This document shows, one piece after another, positions 58,201 to 64,000 of a stretch of DNA of 64,000 nt. The position numbers and the translations under genes are program-made. Source of the DNA: QHXQ01 sp036389395 (lineage in GTDB: Bacteria > Acidobacteriota > Blastocatellia > Pyrinomonadales > Pyrinomonadaceae); NCBI GenBank assembly GCA_036389395.1, contig DASVPY010000029.1, forward strand, positions 1 to 64,000. Direction: 5' to 3'. Numbering within the stretch: the first letter of the stretch is position 1; the number at the start of each line of letters is the position of its first letter. The notes below the pieces were generated by a model that saw nothing but the letters and a program-made list of their open reading frames with translations, ran no database searches and was not told the origin of the DNA.

Positions 58201-58406
58201 AGGTGATCGACCAGCTCGGTCAGAAAGTATTTCTCGGTCGTGTACTCCCTGATCTTCGCCGTGTACGCCTCGTCAATCGGCGCGGGCGCGGTCGCCCCGG
58301 CGAGCGCGGGCGTCTGCGCTTGGCACAGGGCGGCGGCGAGCAGGCAGGCGACGAGGGCGAGCGCGGCGTGGGCGTACGCGCGCGGCGGGACACATCTCCG
58401 GCTCAT
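55239..58406 (-). CDS. Secreted M14-family zinc metallopeptidase
   Basis: ATG at 58406 (MSRRCVPPRAYAHAAL) has GGAGGAG just upstream; the frame extends to 58484. It gives 1055 residues. The signal peptide is cut near ALCQAQ. The M14 carboxypeptidase domain (about 45-400) has the zinc motif GSIHSTETGSPEM (HxxE) and a later His in LHDLHESVPF. The rest is a long C-terminal region found in large M14 proteins, interrupted by two low-complexity loops: a Gln/Gly/Arg-rich one with duplicated AQREQGGA (about 525-590) and a Gly-rich one (about 900-920). It should degrade peptides outside the inner membrane. It is divergent from an S58 peptidase gene. Confidence 0.9.
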   Translation of the reverse strand: MSRRCVPPRAYAHAALALVACLLAAALCQAQTPALAGATAPAPIDEAYTAKIREYTTEKYFLTELVDHLPASASVPSPEKVLGYVVGTPNKLTYTKDLYRYFRALASASPRVRVFVAPEKSEEGREQLLVAVSDEANLQKLDRYKEITARLADPRKTTDAEAQQLIGEGKAFYWASGSIHSTETGSPEMLMELAYRLAVEDSPFYDAIRRNTIVLITPALEVDGRDRMVDVYNYRKANPGKNAPSLLYWGKYVAHDNNRDGLGMALALTRNMMKTFLEYHPTVLHDLHESVPFLYTSTGTGPYNAWLDPLVVDEWHLLAYHEIEEMTKRGVPGVWTHGFYDGWAPNYMFYVANGHNSIGRFYETFGNGGADTMDRTVTQQAQRDWFRPNPPQPRVKWSLRNNINMQQSAILLAMNFVANNRERFLNNFYIKSKRSVTKATNEGPAAYVVPGDTPRPVEAADMVNLLRLMGVEVHRATAEFTVNEPRRPRAGQQAQGGGGEQGEQRGGDAGTALAASEQRAQLPPTPGGGAQREQGGAAQREQGGAGQAATTRKFAAGSYIIRMDQPYSRMADMLLDTQYYNVNDPRPYDDTGWTLGALRNVETVRVPSKDVLGVPMQLLTTDARVQGRLVGGGRGTYVVNNNTDNPLATLRFRLKDVKIGVAEESFKLGAQSFNAGSFIIRAEGQPADLRARLEAAVAELGLNALAADAAPTVKTHDLGVPRIAILHTWQNTQNEGWFRIEFDRLQIPYAYISDHAVRDTPDLRAKYDVIIFPPVGGTAQSIVNGIPVRGDPIPWQQSAVTPNLGNSPDTTADMRGGMGLQGVANLQRFVREGGLFVAVQNTVRVPLDYGLTSGVTIEAARQLQAAGSVYNATFSDRRSPIAYGYGETLPIYFNQAPLLQVSTGPGGGGGGGGAGAGGGGEGAQRPSGRGSLNDPDIVQAMPQAAPAPQRPPARPGEEQLTDEQRLQLGPFYTPPAERARVVLRFARDERSLLLSGMLAGAQELANRPAVVDVPVGRGHVVLFANNPMWRHETQGSFFLLFNAALNFDHLDAGRD

Positions 58407-58521
58407 GGCTCCTCCAAACGGAACTTGGGTCTGGTGCAAAAGGCGGTGCTGGTGCTTGCAGCGAAAACGGGCCGGATGATACATCTTCGCCGCGCGAAAT
58501 CATAACCCGGAGTCGCCCAAC

Positions 58522-59703
58522 TTGAAGACGCTGCCGCTCGCACTGACCTTCGCACTCGCCTTGTCAACCAACGCCCAACAACCCACGCCGCCCAACGCGA
58601 GACCGCGCGCGCGCGACTTAGGTTTAAAGGTCGGCGTGCTCACGCCGGGGCCGCTCGACGCGATCACGGACGTGGCGGGCGTGCGCGTCGGGCACACGAC
58701 GCTCGTGCGCGGCGCGGACGTGCGCACGGGCGTCACGGCCGTCCTGCCGCACGGCGGCAATCTCTTCCGCGAGAAAGTGCCGGGCGCGGTCTTCGTCGGC
58801 AACGGCTTCGGCAAGCTCGCGGGCGCGACGCAGGTCGCCGAACTCGGCGAGATCGAGACGCCGATCCTGTTGACCTCGACCTTGAGCGTGCCGCGCGTCG
58901 CCGACGCCGTGCTGGATTACATGCTTCAGCTTCCCGGCAACGAAGACGTGCGCTCGGTCAACCCGCTCGTCGCGGAGACGAACGACGGCGCGCTGAACGA
59001 CATACGCGGCCGCCACGTCACGAGCGCGGACGTGCTGGCGGCGATCAAGGGCGCGCGCGGCGGCGCGGTCGAAGAGGGCGCGGTCGGCGCGGGCACGGGC
59101 ACGGTCGCGTTCGGCTTCAAGGGCGGCATCGGCACGGCGTCGAGAAAGTTGCCGCCCGCGCTCGGCGGCTACACCGTCGGCGTGCTCGTGCAGACCAACT
59201 TCGGCGGCGTGCTCACGATGAACGGCGCGCCGGTCGGGCGCGATCTTGGGCGCTACTACTTGAAAGAGGAACTGGAACGCGCGAGCACCGGGCCGACGAA
59301 GGCGGACGGCTCAATCATCATCGTCTTGGCGACGGACGCGCCGTTGGACGCGCGCAACCTGCGGCGCATGGCGGCGCGCGCCATGTTCGGTCTCGCGCGC
59401 ACCGGCGCGGCCGGCTCGAACGGCAGCGGCGATTACGCCATCGCCTTCTCGACCGCGCCCGAAGTGCGCATCAACACGCGCCCGGCGGCGCAACTTTACG
59501 CACCGCGCGACGTGAAGCTGTTGGCCAACGACGCCATGTCGCCGCTCTTCCTCGCCGTCGTCGAAGCGACCGAGGAGGCGATCTACAACTCGCTGCTGCG
59601 CGCGACCACGACCACCGGCAACGGCCGCACCGTCGAGGCGCTGCCCGTCGAGCAGACCGTCACGATCCTACGCAAGTACGGCGCGCTCGCCGCCGGGCGT
59701 TAA
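58522..59703 (+). CDS. S58-family (DmpA/BapA-like) aminopeptidase, secreted
   Basis: The start is TTG 58522 with a CCGGAG site; the product has 393 residues and a short signal peptide (LPLALTFALALSTNAQ). The P1/S58 family forms an Ntn-like fold that cleaves itself to expose a catalytic Ser. The expected cleavage is Gly263-Ser264 in ADGSIIIVLATDAPLDARN; AGTGTVAFGFKGGIGTASR forms part of the active-site region. Members remove N-terminal residues from peptides, including D- and beta-amino-acid peptides. It is transcribed divergently from the M14 peptidase with only 115 bases between. A palindromic repeat covers the stop codon. Confidence 0.92.
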   Translation: MKTLPLALTFALALSTNAQQPTPPNARPRARDLGLKVGVLTPGPLDAITDVAGVRVGHTTLVRGADVRTGVTAVLPHGGNLFREKVPGAVFVGNGFGKLAGATQVAELGEIETPILLTSTLSVPRVADAVLDYMLQLPGNEDVRSVNPLVAETNDGALNDIRGRHVTSADVLAAIKGARGGAVEEGAVGAGTGTVAFGFKGGIGTASRKLPPALGGYTVGVLVQTNFGGVLTMNGAPVGRDLGRYYLKEELERASTGPTKADGSIIIVLATDAPLDARNLRRMAARAMFGLARTGAAGSNGSGDYAIAFSTAPEVRINTRPAAQLYAPRDVKLLANDAMSPLFLAVVEATEEAIYNSLLRATTTTGNGRTVEALPVEQTVTILRKYGALAAGR

Positions 59704-59766
59704 CCACGAAGGCACGAAGGGACGAAGGCACGAAGAGGCCAGCGCCTCTTCGTGCCTTCGTGGTTA
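59702..59766. repeat. Inverted repeat, CACGAAGG family, at the stop of the S58 gene
   Basis: Left side AACCACGAAGGCACGAAGGG and on, with two extra CGAAGG units; right arm GCCTCTTCGTGCCTTCGTGG then TT. It starts inside the TAA (59701-59703) and ends 17 bases before the stop of the convergent TonB receptor gene. It is likely a shared terminator. Confidence 0.88.
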
Positions 59767-59783
59767 ATCCGCGCGTGTTCGCT

Positions 59784-62700
59784 TTAGAAGTCGAACTTGA
59801 TCGCGAGTTGGAGTTGGCGCGGGGTGACGAAGGTGGTCGTGCCCGACGCGGGGGACTGGAACGAGCGGGGCGTGCCGAAGGCGGTCGCGCCCGTGGGGGC
59901 GGTGAGCAGGCCGTTCGTGCCGAGGTTGAAGAAGGTGTTGTTGACCAGCGCCACGTTCGGGTGGTTGAAGACGTTGAAGGCTTCGAGGATGAGCCGGACG
60001 CGCATACTCTCGCGCAGCGGGATGGCGCGCGTCAGCCGCGCGTCGAACTGGTAGACGGCGGGCGTGGTGAACTGGTTGCGCGCCGTGCCCGGCAGGCGGT
60101 CGTTCGCGCGGTTGCCGTCGCCGTTCGGGTCGCCGCCCACGACCGCCGAGTAGGGCGTGCCCGACTGGAACTGCCAGATCGAGGAGATGGTGTAGTGGCT
60201 CAGGAGCGCGACCGCGAACGGGTTGTCGCTCCAAGCGATCCGCCCCCACTCGTAGACGGGGCTGAAGACGAAGCGGTGGCGGATGTCGGTGTCCGAGCGC
60301 GCGTAGTCGAGCGCCGGGTTCAGTTGGTTCTCGACGATCTTGGCGTCGTCCGCGCCGACGACGACGATGGTCTGATCGGGCCGGTCGTCCTTGGCCTTCG
60401 AGAGCGTGTAGGCGGCGATGAACTGGAAGCCGCGCGTGAGGCGCTGCGTGGCTTGCAGCGCGAAGCCGTTGTAGACCGAGTGGGCCGAACTCTCGAACAG
60501 GCTGATGCGCGTGTAGGAGGGCGCGTTGGCGGTCGGCGCGGTGCGCGAGATGGGGCGCGGGCCCGTGAAGCGCGCGAACGTGTAGGTCTGCGTCGTGCCC
60601 TGCACGGTGAACGCCATCGGCGTGGGCGCGGGCAGGTTGATGTCGCGCGTCCGCGTCAGGTTCAGCCCGTGGTAGTAGAGGTACGTGGCCGAGAGGCTGA
60701 GGTTGCGGAAGACTTCGCGCTCGACGCCGACGCGCCCCTGCTCGACGTAGGGGTTGCCGTAGCCGGGCGCGAAGAGGAAGAGGTTCGGGTTCGCGGGCGC
60801 GCCCGGCGGCGGCGCGGTCAGGACGTTGGGGTAGGTGACGACGTTGTTCACCTCGTTGACGGTGGTCGTGCGCGTGTCGTCGCTCAGGTTGACGCCGGTG
60901 ACGTTGACGCCGTTCTGCGAGTGGGCCGTGCCGAGCACGATGGCGGGCGTGCGCGCGTGGTAGAGGCCGAAGCCGCCGCGCAGCACCGTCTTGTCGTCGA
61001 AGGCGTAGGCGAAGCCGAAGCGCGGGCCGAAGTTGTTCTTGTCCTTCGGGCAGCGCGACGTGTCTATGTTGTTGGCGAGGAGCAGCGCGTCGTTGTTGCG
61101 CACGGGCGGGCAGGCCAGGCCCTCGTAGTCGTAGCGCAGACCGAGGTTGAGCGTGAGCTTCGGCGTCACGCGCAAGTCGTCCTGCGCGTAGAAGGCGTAC
61201 TCGTGCAGGTCTGGTTCGGTCGTGCCGCCCGACGTGCCCGCGCCCGCAAAGTTCTGCGTGTAGGCGGAGGGCAGGTTGTTGGCGAACGCGGTGTAGGAGG
61301 GGAACGTGTAGGAGCCGCCGAAGAGGCCGGGGAAGAAGTTCAGGATTTTGTCGCGGTTGTAATCGAAGCCGAACTTCCAACTGTTGCGCCCTTGCAGGTA
61401 CGAGACGTTATCAATGAACTGGACGCGCTTGATGGTCGTCTCGCGCGGGCTGAAGTTGTTGCGCCCGATGTTGAGGTTGCCGGCCTGCGTGTTGATGACG
61501 GCTTCGGGCTGGTTGCTGTTGGCCTCGCCCGGCTCCTTGTCGCGCGCGAACTGGAAGCGGAACTCGTTGACGACGCGGCGCGTGAGCGTGGAGGTCAGCG
61601 TGCCAGAGAACGTGTCGCTCTTAACGAGGCTGTCGCCCGAATGCTCTTCGGCCGAGAGCGGGCCGTTGTTCTCGTTGTTCTGGCCCGTGAAGCCCTGGTG
61701 GTTGTAGCGCAAGCTTAGCTGGTTGCGGTCGTTCACCGCCACGTCGCCCTTCGCGAGAAAGACATCTTGATCGCGCCCGACCTGGTAGGTGTCGAGCTTG
61801 GGCAGCAGGATGGCCCGCGCGGCGGCGGGCGCGGTCGTCAGGTTCGGCACGTCCAAGACCTGCGGCACGTTCGAGCGTTGACCGTCGTAGGTGAAGAAGA
61901 AGAAGGCGCGGTTCTTGACGATGGGGCCGCCGACGCGGCCGCCGAACTGGTTGATGCGTGACGGCGGGCGCTTGTTGGGCCGGCCCGCGCGCGACTGCGT
62001 GGCGATGGTCGAGGGGTCGTTGGCGTTCAGGGCCTCGTCGCGGAAGTACTCGAACGCGCCGCCGTGAAACTCGTTCGTGCCCGACTTGGTGACGACGTTG
62101 ATGACCGCGCCGCCCGCGCGCCCGAACTCGGCCGAGAAGCCGTTCTGGTTGACCTGAAACTCCTGCACAGACTCTTCCGAGAACTGGTAGGGCGGGCGCA
62201 CGCCGCCGCGCCCGAGGGCCTGGCCGAAGAACGTGTTGTTGTTGTCCACGCCGTCCACTTGCAGGCTGTTGAGCGTGCCGCGCTGGCCGCCGACCGAGAG
62301 GTCGCCGCCGCGCGGGTCGCGCACCACGCCGGGCGAGAGCGTGGCGAAGTCCTGGAAGTTGCGCCCGTTGATCGGCAGGTTCTCGATGGAGCGCTGGTTG
62401 ATGGTCGTCGCCACGGAGGTGCGCGCCGTCTCGACGACCTGCGCCTCGGAGACGACCGTCACGTCTATGTTCGCGCCGCCGACCGTCAGGGTGATGTCGA
62501 GCGGCGTGCGGCTGCCGACCGTGACGCTGACGTTCTGCAAGGTGGTCGGCTGGAAGCCTTGCGCGCCCGCGGTGGTGACGGTGTACTGACCGGGCGGCAG
62601 CAGGATGATCTGATAGATGCCGGTCTCGTCCGCGGCGGCGGACTTTTCCAGGCCGGTCTGCTGGTTGCGGGCCGTGACCGTGACGTTCGGCACGGCCGCG

Positions 62701-62837
62701 CCCTGCGGGTCGAGCACGCGCCCCTCGATGTTGCCGGTCGTGGCCTGCGACTGGGCGTAGGCCGAGGCGGCGGCGACGAGCAGCGCCGCGCAGGCCGCGA
62801 GCAGGCGCGCGCGCATGGGGGAAGTAAGTTGGCGCAT
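59784..62837 (-). CDS. TonB-dependent receptor, Oar-like
   Basis: ATG at 62837 (MRQLTSPMRARLLAACAALL) has AAAGGA upstream; 1017 residues. The signal peptide is cut after AYAQ. About 30-115 is a carboxypeptidase-regulatory-like domain (GNIEGRVLDPQGAAVPNVTV). The plug (INGRNFQDFATLSPGV, LQVDGVDNNNTF, GAVINVVTKSGTNEFHGG) is followed by a beta-barrel ending in Phe (LQLAIKFDF). Ligand is unknown. It is shorter than the receptor at 14636-18643 and lacks its Pro-rich spacer. Confidence 0.95.
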   Translation of the reverse strand: MRQLTSPMRARLLAACAALLVAAASAYAQSQATTGNIEGRVLDPQGAAVPNVTVTARNQQTGLEKSAAADETGIYQIILLPPGQYTVTTAGAQGFQPTTLQNVSVTVGSRTPLDITLTVGGANIDVTVVSEAQVVETARTSVATTINQRSIENLPINGRNFQDFATLSPGVVRDPRGGDLSVGGQRGTLNSLQVDGVDNNNTFFGQALGRGGVRPPYQFSEESVQEFQVNQNGFSAEFGRAGGAVINVVTKSGTNEFHGGAFEYFRDEALNANDPSTIATQSRAGRPNKRPPSRINQFGGRVGGPIVKNRAFFFFTYDGQRSNVPQVLDVPNLTTAPAAARAILLPKLDTYQVGRDQDVFLAKGDVAVNDRNQLSLRYNHQGFTGQNNENNGPLSAEEHSGDSLVKSDTFSGTLTSTLTRRVVNEFRFQFARDKEPGEANSNQPEAVINTQAGNLNIGRNNFSPRETTIKRVQFIDNVSYLQGRNSWKFGFDYNRDKILNFFPGLFGGSYTFPSYTAFANNLPSAYTQNFAGAGTSGGTTEPDLHEYAFYAQDDLRVTPKLTLNLGLRYDYEGLACPPVRNNDALLLANNIDTSRCPKDKNNFGPRFGFAYAFDDKTVLRGGFGLYHARTPAIVLGTAHSQNGVNVTGVNLSDDTRTTTVNEVNNVVTYPNVLTAPPPGAPANPNLFLFAPGYGNPYVEQGRVGVEREVFRNLSLSATYLYYHGLNLTRTRDINLPAPTPMAFTVQGTTQTYTFARFTGPRPISRTAPTANAPSYTRISLFESSAHSVYNGFALQATQRLTRGFQFIAAYTLSKAKDDRPDQTIVVVGADDAKIVENQLNPALDYARSDTDIRHRFVFSPVYEWGRIAWSDNPFAVALLSHYTISSIWQFQSGTPYSAVVGGDPNGDGNRANDRLPGTARNQFTTPAVYQFDARLTRAIPLRESMRVRLILEAFNVFNHPNVALVNNTFFNLGTNGLLTAPTGATAFGTPRSFQSPASGTTTFVTPRQLQLAIKFDF

Positions 62838-62954
62838 AGAGTCCTTTCGCTGAAAACGGTCTTCGGTTGGAGTCAAGCAGAGATCGCGAACCGCTTGTGG
62901 CGGCGCGAATATAGTCGCGGCGCGCGCGCGAGGTCAAGATCGAAGAGAGTTAAA

Positions 62955-63021
62955 AGTTCAAAGTTCAAGGTTCAAGGTTAAGCCGGCAGCTAACCTTGAA
63001 CCTTGAACCTTGAACCTTGAG
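62955..63021. repeat. Heptad inverted repeat, GTTCAAG family
   Basis: Left arm 62955-62980 (AGTTCAAAGTTCAAGGTTCA and on), loop 62981-62990, right arm 62991-63021 (TAACCTTGAACCTTGAACCT and on). The unit is the same as the inner part of the element at 55097-55231. It ends five bases before the stop of the glycosyltransferase gene. Confidence 0.93.
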
Positions 63022-63026
63022 CGTTT

Positions 63027-64000
63027 TTACGCGCGCCGCGCGACGGGCCGCCAGAGGGCTTGGAGGCGGTGGCCCGTGGCGGTTTGCAGGAGGCTCATCG
63101 TGCCGATGTAGCCGTAGCCGAAGAAGAAGAGGGCGAGAAAGGGGAGCGTGCCCCACAGCCCCATGTGCGCCGCGTAGAGCATGGCGAGCAGGAAGTAGCC
63201 CGCGAAGCCCAGCTCAAGCAGCGGCAGCAGCCCGCGCTTGCGCTTGTACTTCTTCGCCTTCCACGTCGCGTCCCGCGTCTGCTCGACCTTGTACTTCGGC
63301 GTGCGCACGAACTCCGACTTGACGCCCATCAAGGCTTCGAGCACCGCGCGCGCGTTCGAGAACGCCAGCCCGATGCCGATGGCCATGACCAGCGGCAGGT
63401 GCATGAGCCGGCGCGAGCGCCGCTCGTCCAGATACCAGACGGCCGAGCCGTAGAAGAGTATGACCGAGACGGTGGAGAAGAACAGGAGCGGCACGTCGAA
63501 CGCCATCAGGTGGTAGAAGCCTTGCTGGTAGCGGACGAGCAGGAGCGGGAACTGTAGGAAGCTGGCGACGATCATCAGCGGGTAGCTGATGTTGCCGGTC
63601 AGGCGGAAGAACATCTCCGCCTTGACGCGCAGGGGCAGCGGCGCGCGCCAGATGCGCGGGTAGAGTTTCAGGCCCACCTGCATCACGCCCTTGGCCCAGC
63701 GCCGCTGCTGCGCCTTGAAGGCGTTGATCTCGACCGGAATCTCGGCGGGCGCGTCCTCGTCCAGCAGGTAGACGAAGCGCCAGCCCATGAGTTGCGCGCG
63801 GAACGAGAGGTCTGTGTCTTCGGTCAGCGTGTCGTGCTGCCAGCCGCCGGAGAGCGCAATCGCGCGCCGCCGCCAGATGCCGGCCGTGCCGTTGAAGTTG
63901 AAGAAGCCGCCCGTGCGATTTCTGACCGTCTGCTCGATGACGAAGTGGCCGTCGAGCATGATGGTTTGCAGCCGCGTCAAGAGGTTGTACGCGCCGTTGA
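63027..64000 (-). CDS. Family 2 glycosyltransferase, N-terminus cut by window edge
   Basis: The frame stays open to the right edge past the first internal ATG (63980), reading NGAYNLLTRLQTIMLDGHF, so the gene starts beyond the window. Visible features of processive GT2 enzymes are the catalytic Asp in LTEDTDLSFRAQLMG and the QQRRW motif. At least four membrane helices follow (e.g. ISYPLMIVASFLQFPLLLV). It probably makes or extends a polysaccharide or glycolipid at the inner membrane. The substrate cannot be told. Confidence 0.93.
   Translation of the reverse strand, partial: NGAYNLLTRLQTIMLDGHFVIEQTVRNRTGGFFNFNGTAGIWRRRAIALSGGWQHDTLTEDTDLSFRAQLMGWRFVYLLDEDAPAEIPVEINAFKAQQRRWAKGVMQVGLKLYPRIWRAPLPLRVKAEMFFRLTGNISYPLMIVASFLQFPLLLVRYQQGFYHLMAFDVPLLFFSTVSVILFYGSAVWYLDERRSRRLMHLPLVMAIGIGLAFSNARAVLEALMGVKSEFVRTPKYKVEQTRDATWKAKKYKRKRGLLPLLELGFAGYFLLAMLYAAHMGLWGTLPFLALFFFGYGYIGTMSLLQTATGHRLQALWRPVARRA

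Noticed and set aside
59760..61718. A 652-codon plus-strand open frame
   Set aside because: It is antisense to the TonB receptor and overlaps its conserved barrel; no domain seen.

Overview
The window is high-GC bacterial chromosome. The gene set suggests an acidobacterium, most likely of the Blastocatellia/Pyrinomonadaceae type; this is inference from content, because no rRNA or other phylogenetic marker is present. The pointers are two Oar-like TonB-dependent receptors with N-terminal carboxypeptidase-regulatory domains, an alternative complex III (ActABCDEF) cluster joined to an A2-type caa3 oxidase, zinc-ribbon/DUF4097 and FHA-GAF-cyclase proteins, and many secreted repeat-rich proteins. 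I found no rRNA, tRNA, CRISPR array or transposase gene.

Layout. 1-3252: CHAT/TPR protein running off the left edge. 3593-3955: small Arg-rich secreted protein. 4112-6655: two MacB-type permeases. 6801-10728: LysR regulator overlapping PEP carboxylase. 10940-13192: a small protein with a strong terminator, then an FHA-GAF-cyclase. 13241-18643: secreted PEGA/DUF1080-like protein and a large TonB receptor. 19194-22835: receptor-type Ser/Thr kinase with a very long charged helix and an FGE-like sensor domain. 23140-26622: pyrophosphatase, ribosomal protein S21, RRM protein and UbiB-like kinase. 26849-33113: lipoprotein, NtrC-type two-component pair, small secreted protein and DUF4097 protein. 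33365-47115: a 14-kb respiratory operon on the minus strand, read actA-actB-actC-actD-actE-actF, a membrane protein of unknown role, SCO1, coxB, coxA, coxC, coxD, closed by a good terminator at 33270-33302. 47623-64000: giant LamG/beta-helix/DUF4214 secreted protein, EamA exporter, PsbP-like protein, M14 and S58 peptidases, a second TonB receptor, and a family 2 glycosyltransferase cut by the right edge.

How the genes work together. The act-cox operon is an electron-transport module: quinol is oxidised by alternative complex III, electrons pass to cytochrome c domains (ActE and the CoxB tail) and then to the A2-type oxidase, with SCO1 supplying CuA copper. Around it lie outer-membrane uptake, secreted peptidases and several signalling proteins.

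The most unusual structure is a set of about eleven short-period inverted repeats, many with a 7-nt period, placed at gene ends or gene starts. They fall into several sequence families (AAGCCAG, GGCAGTA, GGGCTGA, GTTCAAG, GTGGTCA, CACAGAGGA, CACGAAGG). Some overlap stop codons. In two genes of the respiratory operon (actE and SCO1) one arm of the hairpin encodes the hydrophobic core of the signal peptide. A 7-nt repeat reads the same cyclic heptapeptide in all three frames, so these elements could supply ready-made secretion signals. That is the main candidate for something undescribed.
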